Shown: one piece after another, positions 30,301 through 42,300 of the stretch
Layout: every line of letters starts with the position of its first letter
Position numbering within the stretch: the first letter of the stretch is position 1
NCBI GenBank assembly: GCA_016165875.1
Contig: JABBOT010000080.1
Location: forward strand, 49,899,159 to 49,963,158
DNA length: 64,000 nucleotides
Direction: 5' to 3'
Source of the DNA: Acanthopleura granulata
Lineage: Eukaryota; Mollusca; Polyplacophora; Chitonida; Chitonidae
Notes under the pieces: generated by a model
The model's input: the letters and a program-made list of their open reading frames with translations, nothing else
Databases searched by the model: none
What the model was told of the DNA's origin: nothing
Made by a program: the position numbers and the translations under genes

Positions 30301-33300
30301 AGTAGTGTTTAAGGATTAGGAAAACAGCCCAAGAGGTGAAAAGTGGCATAACAACAGGACATCACTTTGTTCTGTTGTGGTTCTGTTACAACTTTGGAAG
30401 CATGTTTCGCAAAAGTTTTCTCCAACAAAATGGGAGCATATCAAAAAAGTCATTCTGACATCATTAAAAAGAAAAGTTAGTCAGACAAGGTGGTCATTCG
30501 AACAGAAATGAACAATCTGTTCTCCACGTTAAACAAATGTTCAGTGTATTATTACAGTCATATAGTACAATGTTATTGTAGTAATAATTAGCAACCATTG
30601 TCAGGGAATACATCAAATAGATATGATTTCCTACACAGTTATATTGAGAGCAGCGAAAATACTGGCTTGAGTGACCTTTGCTTCTGAGACACTGAGCCAT
30701 CTCTTGGTACATAGTACTATAAGTGTTGTATATATGTATTGATGTATGCTTGGGTATCACTTTGTACTTAATTTTTCCATCTTATGACGACGAGGAGTCC
30801 TTAGAATGTTTATACACTGTGTTTTCTTGTGGCACAAGGCACCAGACATGACACTCCACCCAGTCACATTATACTGACATCGCGCTGACCAGTCCTGTGT
30901 CCTTGCTCTAACCTCTCAGTGCTGAGGGCCAAGCGAGGCAGCAAACAAGTACCATTTTTAAAGTCTTTTGTACGACCTTGATCCCAGATGTGCCCACCTC
31001 GAGACGGATGCTATAACCACTGTGACACCGAGGCAGTGTAAGTGTAGTATGTATTTGTGAATAAACCATTCGCTTCATATAATTGGACTCTAACAAACAA
31101 ACCATTCCCATCTGGCTTGGTAGCTCTGTTGGTAGAGCGGTGGGGCTAGACTCCATTAGTCACCAGTCTGAGTCTCACTCGAGCCATTATTTTACGTAGG
31201 AAATCATATCTATTCTTTGTGATAATAATGTATCTGTACTTTGTAGGATTCAGTTAGGATGCAGATAAACACATGTATCTCAGCAGCACGCAGCATTTGC
31301 TCTAAAGCTGCCCCAAATTATTGCTGACATAACTTCATGGCCCTGGGGTCTTACCCTTGGCCAGCAATCTCCCCCTCTCCTCACACTCCACTTGTAGGCC
31401 TAATAACACCATGACAACACATCACATTCCTGTGGGGTTTCTGGATCTGTCCACTCCAGTGCCAGTATTGGCCAGCCAATGAGATGACCTAGATCCCAAT
31501 GGTCTGGTAGTGATGTCATCCATGTCACGTCTGTCAGTTACCCGGGGAGCAGGGAGGGTATACTGCTGTCACTCAACTCCTTTACCCATACACCTGACTG
31601 ATATCCAAGGAATTTGAAAGAGCAGAAATTATTCAGTTACAAAGATTTTCCCACGCCTTACACTTGTTTGAAACTGAAAGACAGCTGGTCATTTCATCCC
31701 CCCTTTTCGTGACCTACCTTTTTGTAGGCTGACAGGCGGTGGACATCGGGGTCAAATGGCCATTCAAACTCGTCAACAATTGTCGACAGCCGGCGAATTT
31801 CCTCATTTAGTGCAGACGACACCTGAAAATATGTTTTACCAAGAATGTAGTGAAAATATCTCCTCATCATGGCATTCTTGTTTCCTCCATACATGCTTGT
31901 TCGGGGAAGTCAAGTACTGATGGAATGTACGGTTGTTGGAGGAAGTCAAGTACTGACGAAATGTACGGTTCTTGGGGGAAGTGAAGTACTGACGGAATGT
32001 ATGGTTGTTGGAGGAAGTGAAGTACTGACGGAATGTATGGTTGTTGGAGGAAGTCAAGTACTGAAGCAACGTACAGTTGTTGGCGGAAGTCAAGTACTGA
32101 CACAATGTACGGTTGTTGGGGGAATTCAAGTACTGAGGGAATGTACGGTTGTTGGGGGAATTCAAGTACTGAGGGAATGTACGGTTGTTGGAGGAAGTCA
32201 AGTACTGACGGAATGTACGGTTGTTGGAGAAAGTCAAGTACTGACGGAATGTACGTTCTTGGGGGAAGTCAAGTACTGACGGAATGTACGTTCTTGGGGG
32301 AAGTCAAGTACTGACGGAATGTACGGTTCTTGGGGGAAGTCAAGTACTGACGGAATGTACGGTTCTTGGGGGAAGTCAAGTACTGACGGAATGTACGGTT
32401 CTTGGGGGAAGTCAAGTACTGACGGAATGTACGGTTCTTGGGGGAAGTCAAGTACTGACGGTATGTATGTAAGTGTTATGTTCTTGGGGGAAGTCAAGTA
32501 CTGACGGAATGTACGTTCTTGGGGGAAGTCAAGTACTGACGGAATGTACGGTTCTTGGGGGAAGTCAAGTTCTGATGGAATGTACGGTTGTTGGAGGAAG
32601 TCAAGTACCGACGGAATGTACAGTTGCTGGGAGAAATCAAGTATTGACAGAATGTGCGGTTGTTGGGGGAAATCAAGTACTGATGGAATGTACGGTTGTT
32701 GGGGGAAATTAAGTACCGACGGAATGTACAGTTGCTGGGAGAAATTAAGTATTGACAGAATGTGCGGTTGTTGGGGGAAATCAAGTACTGATGGAATGTA
32801 CGGTTGTTGGGGGAAATCAAGTACCGACGGAATGTACAGTTGCCGGGGGAAATCAAGTACTGACAAAATGTACGGTTGTTGGGGGAAGTCAAGTACTAGT
32901 ACTAAGGGAATGTATGGTTGTTGGGGGAAATCAAATACTGACGGAATGTATGGTTACTGTTTAATGAACTAAAATTTCCCCTAAACAAGGGCATATACAG
33001 GCACATTTTTAGATGTAAATGCCTTGAACATTTATCAAAATGTAATTTTTATGCGAGTTTTCTTGAAAAATCTGTAAGCATCACTACCTCATCTTCTGTA
33101 TTCAGAAAATAAAAAACACAGGAAGAATATCCACTAAAATTTGGGTGACAAATCAACATGTCTGCTATATAAAAGAATTTAATTCGAAGACAAGCCTTTA
33201 TGTTGTTGATTCTCTATATTCTGGGACTCTTGTTAAGCAGGACCTACATGTAGAGATGCTCAGTACATGGCAGGTCTCACCTTTCTCTCCACATCTTCCA

Positions 33301-36300
33301 CCATAGACTTAATCTTCTCCTTAATTTCTCCTGTCAGCAAGGCCAACTGTTTCTGAAGATAGTCCAGTTCATCTTGCTTCTCACAGCGCATGCGAATATG
33401 GTTCTCTCTGTGACAAGCACAAGTCTTCATTTATTCATTTGTTATTTATTTCAATTTATAATGAGTCTCATATACTTCAGAACATAGGTAATGCACATGT
33501 AGTACTTTTTTAACCTTTTATCCTCAGACAGGGCTTACTTCTGGTCCAGGCTCTGTTTGTGGATGTCCCCCATCAGGCTACGCAGCTCACTAGAGATGTT
33601 CTTCCCTCTCTCCGTGTGCTGCTCAAACTTCGTCTTCACTGCAGACTTGGATATACACTCCTGCACATCATGAACAACGAATCAGTCTTCATTCATTACC
33701 GTAAACCAAATGATTCATGAATTAGTAAACCAAATTGCCTGATGACACCTACAGTACAGCACATTAAATCAAAATGTTTTCAATAGCTGAGGTTCTTTTC
33801 TAGTTCACTCCATGTCAGAGAGAAATTTAGCTGAATTAACCACAAACTGAGAAGAGACATATACATATAATTCAGTATCTGATGACCACCAGTGAACAGG
33901 CAGAGGACCTGTGGTCAGAATACTTGCCAGCTGTTACATTCAGCTGCAGAGGACCTGTGGTCAGAATACTCGCCAGCTGTTACATTCAGCTGCAGAGGAC
34001 CTGTGGTCAGAATACTTGCCAGCTGTTACATTCAGCTGAAGAGGACCTGTGGTCAGAATACTTGCCAGCTGTTACATTCAGCTGAAGAGGACCTGTGGTC
34101 AGAATACTTGCCAGCTGTTACGTTCAGCGGCAGAGGACCTGTGGTCAGAATACTTGTCAGCTGTTACATTCAGCTGAAGAGGACCTGTGGTCAGAATACT
34201 TGTCAGCTGTTACATTCAGCGGCAGAGGACCTGTGGTCAGAATACTCGCCAGCTGTTACATTCAGCGGCAGAGGACCTGTGGTCAGAATACTTGCCAGCT
34301 GTTACGTTCAGCGGCAGAGGACCTGTGGTCAGAATACTCGCCAGCTGTTACATTCAGCTGCAGAGGACCTGTGGTCAGAATACTTGCCAGCTGTTACATT
34401 CAGCTGAAGAGGACCTGTGGTCAGAATACTTGCCAGCTGTTACATTCAGCTGAAGAGGACCTGTGGTCAGAATACTTGCCAGCTGTTACGTTCAGCGGCA
34501 GAGGACCTGTGGTCAGAATACTTGTCAGCTGTTACATTCAGCTGAAGAGGACCTGTGGTCAGAATACTTGTCAGCTGTTACATTCAGCGGCAGAGGACCT
34601 GTGGTCAGAATACTCGCCAGCTGTTACATTCAGCGGCAGAGGACCTGTGGTCAGAATACTTGCCAGCTGTTACGTTCAGCGGCAGAGGACCTGTGGTCAG
34701 AATACTCGCCAGCTGTTACATTCAGCTGAAGAGGACCTGTGGTCAGAATACTTGCCAGCTGTTACGTTCAGCGGCAGAGGACCTGTGGTCAGAATACTTG
34801 TCAGCTGTTACATTCAGCAGCAGAGGACCTGTGGTCAGAATACTCGCCAGCTGTTACGTTCAGCTGCAGAGGACCTGTGGTCAGAATACTCGCCAGCTGT
34901 TACATTCAGCTGCAGAGGACCTGTGGTCAGAATGCTCGCCAGCTGTTACATTCAGCTGCAGAGGACCTGTGGTCAGAATACTTGCCAGCTGTTACATTCA
35001 GCGGCAGAGGACCTGTGGTCAGAATACTTGCCAGCTGTTACATTCAGCTGCAGAGGACCTGTGGTCAGAATACTCGCCAGCTGTTACATTCAGCGGCAGA
35101 GGACCTGTGGTCAGAATACTTGCCAGCTGTTACCTTCAGCGGCAGAGGACCTGTGGTCAGAATACTTGCCAGCTGTTACATTCAGTTGAAGAGGACCTGT
35201 GGTCAGAATACTCGCCAGCTGTTACATTCAGCGGCAGAGGACCTGTGGTCAGAATACTTGTCAGCTGTTACATTCAGCGGCAGAGGACTTGTGGTCAGAA
35301 TACTCGCCAGCTGTTACATTCAGCTGAAGAGGACCTGTGGTCAGAATACTTGCCAGCTGTTACATTCAGCTGCAGAGGACCTGTGGTCAGAATACTTGCC
35401 AGCTGTTACATTCAGCGGCAGAGGACCTGTGGTCAGAATACTTGCCAGCTGTTACATTCAGCTGCAGAGGACCTGTGGTCAGAATACTCGCCAGCTGTTA
35501 CATTCAGCGGCAGAGGACCTGTGGTCAGAATACTTGCCAGCTGTTACCTTCAGCGGCAGAGGACCTGTGGTCAGAATACTTGCCAGCTGTTACATTCAGT
35601 TGAAGAGGACCTGTGGTCAGAATACTCGCCAGCTGTTACATTCAGCGGCAGAGGACCTGTGGTCAGAATACTTGTCAGCTGTTACATTCAGCGGCAGAGG
35701 ACTTGTGGTCAGAATACTCGCCAGCTGTTACATTCAGCTGAAGAGGACCTGTGGTCAGAATACTTGCCAGCTGTTACATTCAGCGGCAGAGGACCTGTGG
35801 TCAGAATGCTCGCCAGCTGTTACATTCAGCGGCAGAGGACCTGTGGTCAGAATACTTGCCAGCTGTTACCTTCAGCGGCAGAGGACCTGTGGTCAGAATA
35901 CTCGCCAGCTGTTACATTCAGCTGACGAGGACCTGTGGTCAGAATACTCGCCAGCTGTTACATTCAGCGGCAGAGGACCTGTGGTCAGAATACTTGCCAG
36001 CTGTTACATTCAGCTGAAGAGGACCTGTGGTCAGAATACTTGCCAGCTGTTACGTTCAGCGGCAGAGGACCTGTGGTCAGAATACTTGTCAGCTGTTACA
36101 TTCAGCTGAAGAGGACCTGTGGTCAGAATACTTGTCAGCTGTTACATTCAGCGGCAGAGGACCTGTGGTCAGAATACTCGCCAGCTGTTACATTCAGCGG
36201 CAGAGGACCTGTGGTCAGAATACTTGCCAGCTGTTACGTTCAGCGGCAGAGGACCTGTGGTCAGAATACTCGCCAGCTGTTACATTCAGCTGCAGAGGAC

Positions 36301-39300
36301 CTGTGGTCAGAATACTTGCCAGCTGTTACATTCAGCGGCAGAGGACATTGTGGTCAGAATACTCGCCAGCTGTTACATTCAGCTGAAGAGGACCTGTGGT
36401 CAGAATACTTGCCAGCCAGTTACGTTCAGCGGCAGAGCGACCTGTGGAGGACAGTGGTCAGAATACTTACATTCAGCTGAAGAGGACCTGTGGTCAGAAT
36501 ACTGCCAGCTGTTACGTTCAGCGGCAGAGGACCTGTGGTCAGAATACTTGTCAGCTGTTACATTCAGCAGCAGAGGACCTGTGGTCAGAATACTCGCCAG
36601 CTGTTACGTTCAGCTGCAGAGGACCTGTGGTCAGAATACTCGCCAGCTGTTACATTCAGCTGCAGAGGACCTGTGGTCAGAATGCTCGCCAGCTGTTACA
36701 TTCAGCTGCAGAGGACCTGTGGTCAGAATACTTGCCAGCTGTTACATTCAGCGGCAGAGGACCTGTGGTCAGAATACTTGCCAGCTGTTACATTCAGCTG
36801 CAGAGGACCTGTGGTCAGAATACTCGCCAGCTGTTACATTCAGCGGCAGAGGACCTGTGGTCAGAATACTTGCCAGCTGTTACCTTCAGCGGCAGAGGAC
36901 CTGTGGTCAGAATACTTGCCAGCTGTTACATTCAGTTGAAGAGGACCTGTGGTCAGAATACTCGCCAGCTGTTACATTCAGCGGCAGAGGACCTGTGGTC
37001 AGAATACTTGTCAGCTGTTACATTCAGCGGCAGAGGACTTGTGGTCAGAATACTCGCCAGCTGTTACATTCAGCTGAAGAGGACCTGTGGTCAGAATACT
37101 TGCCAGCTGTTACATTCAGCGGCAGAGGACCTGTGGTCAGAATGCTCGCCAGCTGTTACATTCAGCGGCAGAGGACCTGTGGTCAGAATACTTGCCAGCT
37201 GTTACCTTCAGCGGCAGAGGACCTGTGGTCAGAATACTCGCCAGCTGTTACATTCAGCTGACGAGGACCTGTGGTCAGAATACTCGCCAGCTGTTACATT
37301 CAGCGGCAGAGGACCTGTGGTCAGAATGCTCGCCAGCTGTTACATTCAGCGGCAGAGGACCTGTGGTCAGAATACTTGCCAGCTGTTACGTTCAGCGGCA
37401 GAGGACCTGTGGTCAGAATACTCGCCAGCTGTTACATTCAGCTGAAGAGGACCTGTGGTCAGAATACTTGCCAGCTGTTACGTTCAGCGGCAGAGGACCT
37501 GTGGTCAGAATACTTGTCAGCTGTTACATTCAGCAGCAGAGGACCTGTGGTCAGAATACTCGCCAGCTGTTACGTTCAGCTGCAGAGGACCTGTGGTCAG
37601 AATACTCGCCAGCTGTTACATTCAGCTGCAGAGGACCTGTGGTCAGAATGCTCGCCAGCTGTTACATTCAGCTGCAGAGGACCTGTGGTCAGAATACTTG
37701 CCAGCTGTTACATTCAGCGGCAGAGGACCTGTGGTCAGAATACTTGCCAGCTGTTACATTCAGCTGCAGAGGACCTGTGGTCAGAATACTCGCCAGCTGT
37801 TACATTCAGCGGCAGAGGACCTGTGGTCAGAATACTTGCCAGCTGTTACCTTCAGCGGCAGAGGACCTGTGGTCAGAATACTTGCCAGCTGTTACATTCA
37901 GTTGAAGAGGACCTGTGGTCAGAATACTCGCCAGCTGTTACATTCAGCGGCAGAGGACCTGTGGTCAGAATACTTGTCAGCTGTTACATTCAGCGGCAGA
38001 GGACTTGTGGTCAGAATACTCGCCAGCTGTTACATTCAGCTGAAGAGGACCTGTGGTCAGAATACTTGCCAGCTGTTACATTCAGCGGCAGAGGACCTGT
38101 GGTCAGAATGCTCGCCAGCTGTTACATTCAGCGGCAGAGGACCTGTGGTCAGAATACTTGCCAGCTGTTACCTTCAGCGGCAGAGGACCTGTGGTCAGAA
38201 TACTCGCCAGCTGTTACATTCAGCTGACGAGGACCTGTGGTCAGAATACTCGCCAGCTGTTACATTCAGCGGCAGAGGACCTGTGGTCAGAATGCTCGCC
38301 AGCTGTTACATTCAGCTGCAGAGGACCTGTGGTCAGAATACTTGCCAGCTGTTACATTCAGCGGCAGAGGACTTGTGGTCAGAATACTTGCCAGCTGTTA
38401 CGTTCAGGGGCAGAGGACCTGTGGTCAGAATACTCGCCAGCTGTTACATTCGGCAGCCTTTCCATACTAACCTCAAATTTTCTCTCAAAGTTGGCAAACT
38501 CGAACAGACGGACTTGAAATCCCTCAGCCAAGGTACCCGCTGTAACAAGGAACACGTTCAGAACATGTGGACACCTGTTGTTAAGACTGGGTAATAGCTA
38601 AAACCAAGGCTAATGCACTGCATTACTGGCCCTCTCCACACACCCAATGGAAGTGTATCATCATGTTAAAAGACACTTCAAACAATCTTTGTCGGTTGCT
38701 GGGATTAAAAAAATATTTCTACAAGTCGAACGGCATAAGGTGAGCGGCTGCAGTGTGCGCATAAACATTTACGACATATTTATGAGATACATGTATACAT
38801 TCATGAACATGGATTTGTCATGAGTTGGCAAAGGTGAGTACAACGAGGGGAGAGAGCTCACGGGGTGTGGGAGTTCCCTTGTCTTGGTGAGTGCGACAGG
38901 TGAGTGCTTCGCGGGCCGACACAAAGAACACACGATCCTCGCCTTCCTTCTTGTCCACAACCTTCAGCTCGTCCACCAGAAACTGAATGTTCCTCTCCAT
39001 ATGCTGTGTGCGCACCTGAAACAGATAACAGATGCCAGTGAGCACCAGACACAGATAACAGATGCCAATGAGCACCAGACACAGATAACAGATGCCAATG
39101 CGCACCTGACACAGATAACAGATGCCAAGGAGCACCTGACATAGATAACAGATGCCAATGAGCACCAGACACAGATAACAGATGTCAATGCGCACCTGAC
39201 ACAGATAACAGATGCCAAGGAGCACTTGACACAGATAACAGGTGCCAAGTAGCACCAGACACAGATAACAGATGTCAATGCGCACCTGACACAGATAACA

Positions 39301-42300
39301 GATGCCAAGGAGCACCTGACACAGATAACAGATGTCAATGAGCACCTGACACAGATAACAGATGCCAATGAGCACCAGACACAGATAACAGATGCCAATG
39401 AGCACCTGACACAGATAACAGAGGCCAATGAGAACCTGACACAGATAACAGATGTCAATGAGCACCTGACGCAGATAACAGATGCCAATGAACACCAGAC
39501 ACTAACAACACTGATTCAGTCAAACAAAGGATCTGACACATGTATTACCTTGTGTTCAAGAGCATTCTACTAGAGAAACAAACAAAAATGAGACATGGCT
39601 ACAGGTGTATTTATACAAATGCAAGTCCAAAATATTTAGGGCTTCAATTTTGTAACTTTTGTTAACAAAGATTAGATTGTGACTAAGGGCTTGCTATCTG
39701 CTGGTGTAAGCTGAACACGGACAGCCAGAGAGCATTGATCAGCTGCTGGTTACCTCCTCCACATCCTCCTCCAGGACAGACGTGTCCCATCGATTCTGCA
39801 GCACGAAAATGTTGGGTTTGGACAGGCGGGAACTGACCTTGTGGAAGAAATTCTTCTCCTGGAAATAACAACAAGCACAGAAACTGGACAGTCCATGGGA
39901 ACTGTTACAAACAAGATAACTTTTCTGTTTTTGTTCATGCAATTATCAGAGAGGCTAAGGATTAGAAGGGACTCACTGTCACTGAAATTTAGTTGAAATG
40001 TCTTACCCTTAATTATGCAATATTTTACAGCAAAGCTAAGCAATTACAATGATGAAACTCTAAATGATGAGTATTTATCTCAACAGAACACATCAGCCAT
40101 TCTCAATGATTGAAACATTAAAGTCTAAGCTAGACACAATCCTTATCTAATAAAGCTCTAACCATTAAATGCTTAACCTACAAACAAATCTGCTATATTC
40201 CAAACAGGATTGAATGAATTCAGTCCTATCACAATACCTGATCTTTCTGCTTACTGAGGAGTTTGGGAAGGTCTTACCGTCTGCATTAGTGTGGACTCAG
40301 CATTAGCCACCAGAACAAATACATCTGCGTCCAGACAAAATTTATCTATCCACTCATCCAAATCTGGAGAAACGTCAATTCCAGGGCTGAAAACAACATC
40401 AAAACTGGTCCAATCAATCTAATAAAAAAAGGTGGATTTTCAGCTTTATTTTTCATTTTATTTTGAGACTTTTGTGACAGCTTGCCTGTAAAACACAAGA
40501 TAAATTTGGTGTCCTGTAAGTTAACGAGCTTCCCTCACCTGTCCACTAGAACCACATCCTCCTTGAGAAGTCGACACTTGTCCTTTGGCCACAATATCCG
40601 CAACAGCGAGTTGGACGACAGTTTGTACGTGCTGAGGGCCGAGGCCAGTTGCTTTATGTTCTGGAGGACAGATCAAAAACACGTACATATTGAAACAATG
40701 AAATACAAACCACAATTATCCACTACAACTGAGTCAAAAGTACTTACTCCTTGAAAATTCCTGTTAATTATTATTATTCCTGTTAACTCCTTCTATCAGG
40801 CACCTATAAGGCCATCCTTAAAAATTGTTTGTTGGGCAGAACCAGAGTCTCTGATGAGACAGTAGTTCTGCTGGTTGGCACAAAATTATCATGGATTCAA
40901 TTACAAAATTAAAGCTGTTATTCAACAAAATAAAAGCCAGAGTGGAAGCAATGCAGCTTTGACATTTTGCTCATAGCCCATAACAAATGACATAAAGAAC
41001 ACAGTGCAGCAAGGATGATTTCCATTCTCATGGTAAACTGCACACAGTGATTTTCAGCCTTACAACTGTAATGGTTTCCTATCAAGCCACTTCCAAATGT
41101 GGGGGAATTTCTCTTTTTAAAAATTGCTTAACCTACAAACAAATCTGCTATATTCCAAACAGGATTGAATGAATTCAGTCCTATCACAATTCCAAGTTGA
41201 AGTCGTAGAAAAACTGTAAGAGTAGTAGCTTTTTAAAGGAAATGTTAACACGAACACACAGACGGACAAACGATCACCGAAATGGAAAATCGATACTATG
41301 AATTATGTATCTTGATGTCGTCTACACCTAAACTACGTTTCACTGAAATCAGACAAAAACTGTCGAAGTAGCATTATGAAACTGTTAACATATTCCAGAT
41401 AGACAAGAGAGACAGACAAACAACCTATAATTCAAATAGGAAACTGATACCATGAATTATGTATCTTGATGCCGTCTACACTCGACCGAACTTTTGTTCA
41501 AATGGGACAAAAACTGTAGGAGAAGGAGGAGAGTCTTGAAGCAAAAGTTAACAAACGCTGGACAGACAGATAGATGGATGCCCGATGGAGAACTTTATAA
41601 TACATACACCGACCAGTAGAGCTAAAACATTGGGTTGGTTGGTAGGGAACTGTTTTTTTTTTAATAATTTTAAAGACTTATGAGACTTTAAGGAAATTAA
41701 CATGAGACAAAAAACCACTTTCATCAAACTACCAAAATTCTGAGAAGGCCCTTTTCTGAAGGGTCAGTCAGTTTACGCCCAACAAACATATTTTAAAGGA
41801 TGGCCTAAGATGGTGATTTATCAGTATGGGCCGACAATCGCAGGTTTGGGAAGGAGGTGGGAACCTTGACATCCTACCTTAACACTCTGTAACTGGTCAG
41901 AATTCTCTGTTAACAAGGCGGCCTCGCCTGAGTCAGATCCCTCTACCTGCAGGAAACAGTTGGTGGTATGCCCAATTCCACTTGGCAGAATCTTCTCCCT
42001 CAACATGGCGTTGATTACTGTGCTCTTTCCATTGGACGTCCTACAAACCCAGATGTTGTTCTTGTACACACGTACACTATTTATACTAGTATATATACAA
42101 GTCCGGGGAAGCCCCTTCATAAGAAATTACCATGTACTATTATGACATCCTCATCAGGGTTATCCCTACTTTCTAGCACATCTGTATGTTTGTAATTATC
42201 AGGCGGCTGCACAGCAGGCCAAAAGCAACCAAAACAGCACCATAGGAAGAGCAGTCCATTAACAGTCCATTAACAGTCCATTAACCCTAACTTCAGAGTT

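Noticed and set aside
31108..31190. Functional tRNA gene
   Set aside because: The D arm is disrupted by a partial duplication and no complete cloverleaf closes. Better read as a SINE remnant.
31836..32972. Open frames of 130-210 codons on both strands with 12-residue repeats
   Set aside because: Product of a 36-bp minisatellite (a multiple of three). No splice or start context.
33890..38460. CRISPR array
   Set aside because: Units are contiguous without unique spacers, and the DNA is animal with introns.
33882..38594. Several open frames of 300-456 codons in three overlapping plus frames
   Set aside because: They are the same 46-bp repeat read in successive phases. All frames are open because the unit lacks stops, and the array fills a mitofusin intron on the opposite strand.
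38818..39495. A 225-codon cysteine-rich minus frame ([10 protein letters not shown] repeats)
   Set aside because: It is the 30-bp intronic array running into the true mitofusin exon 7 in a shifted context. Only 38862-39015 is coding.
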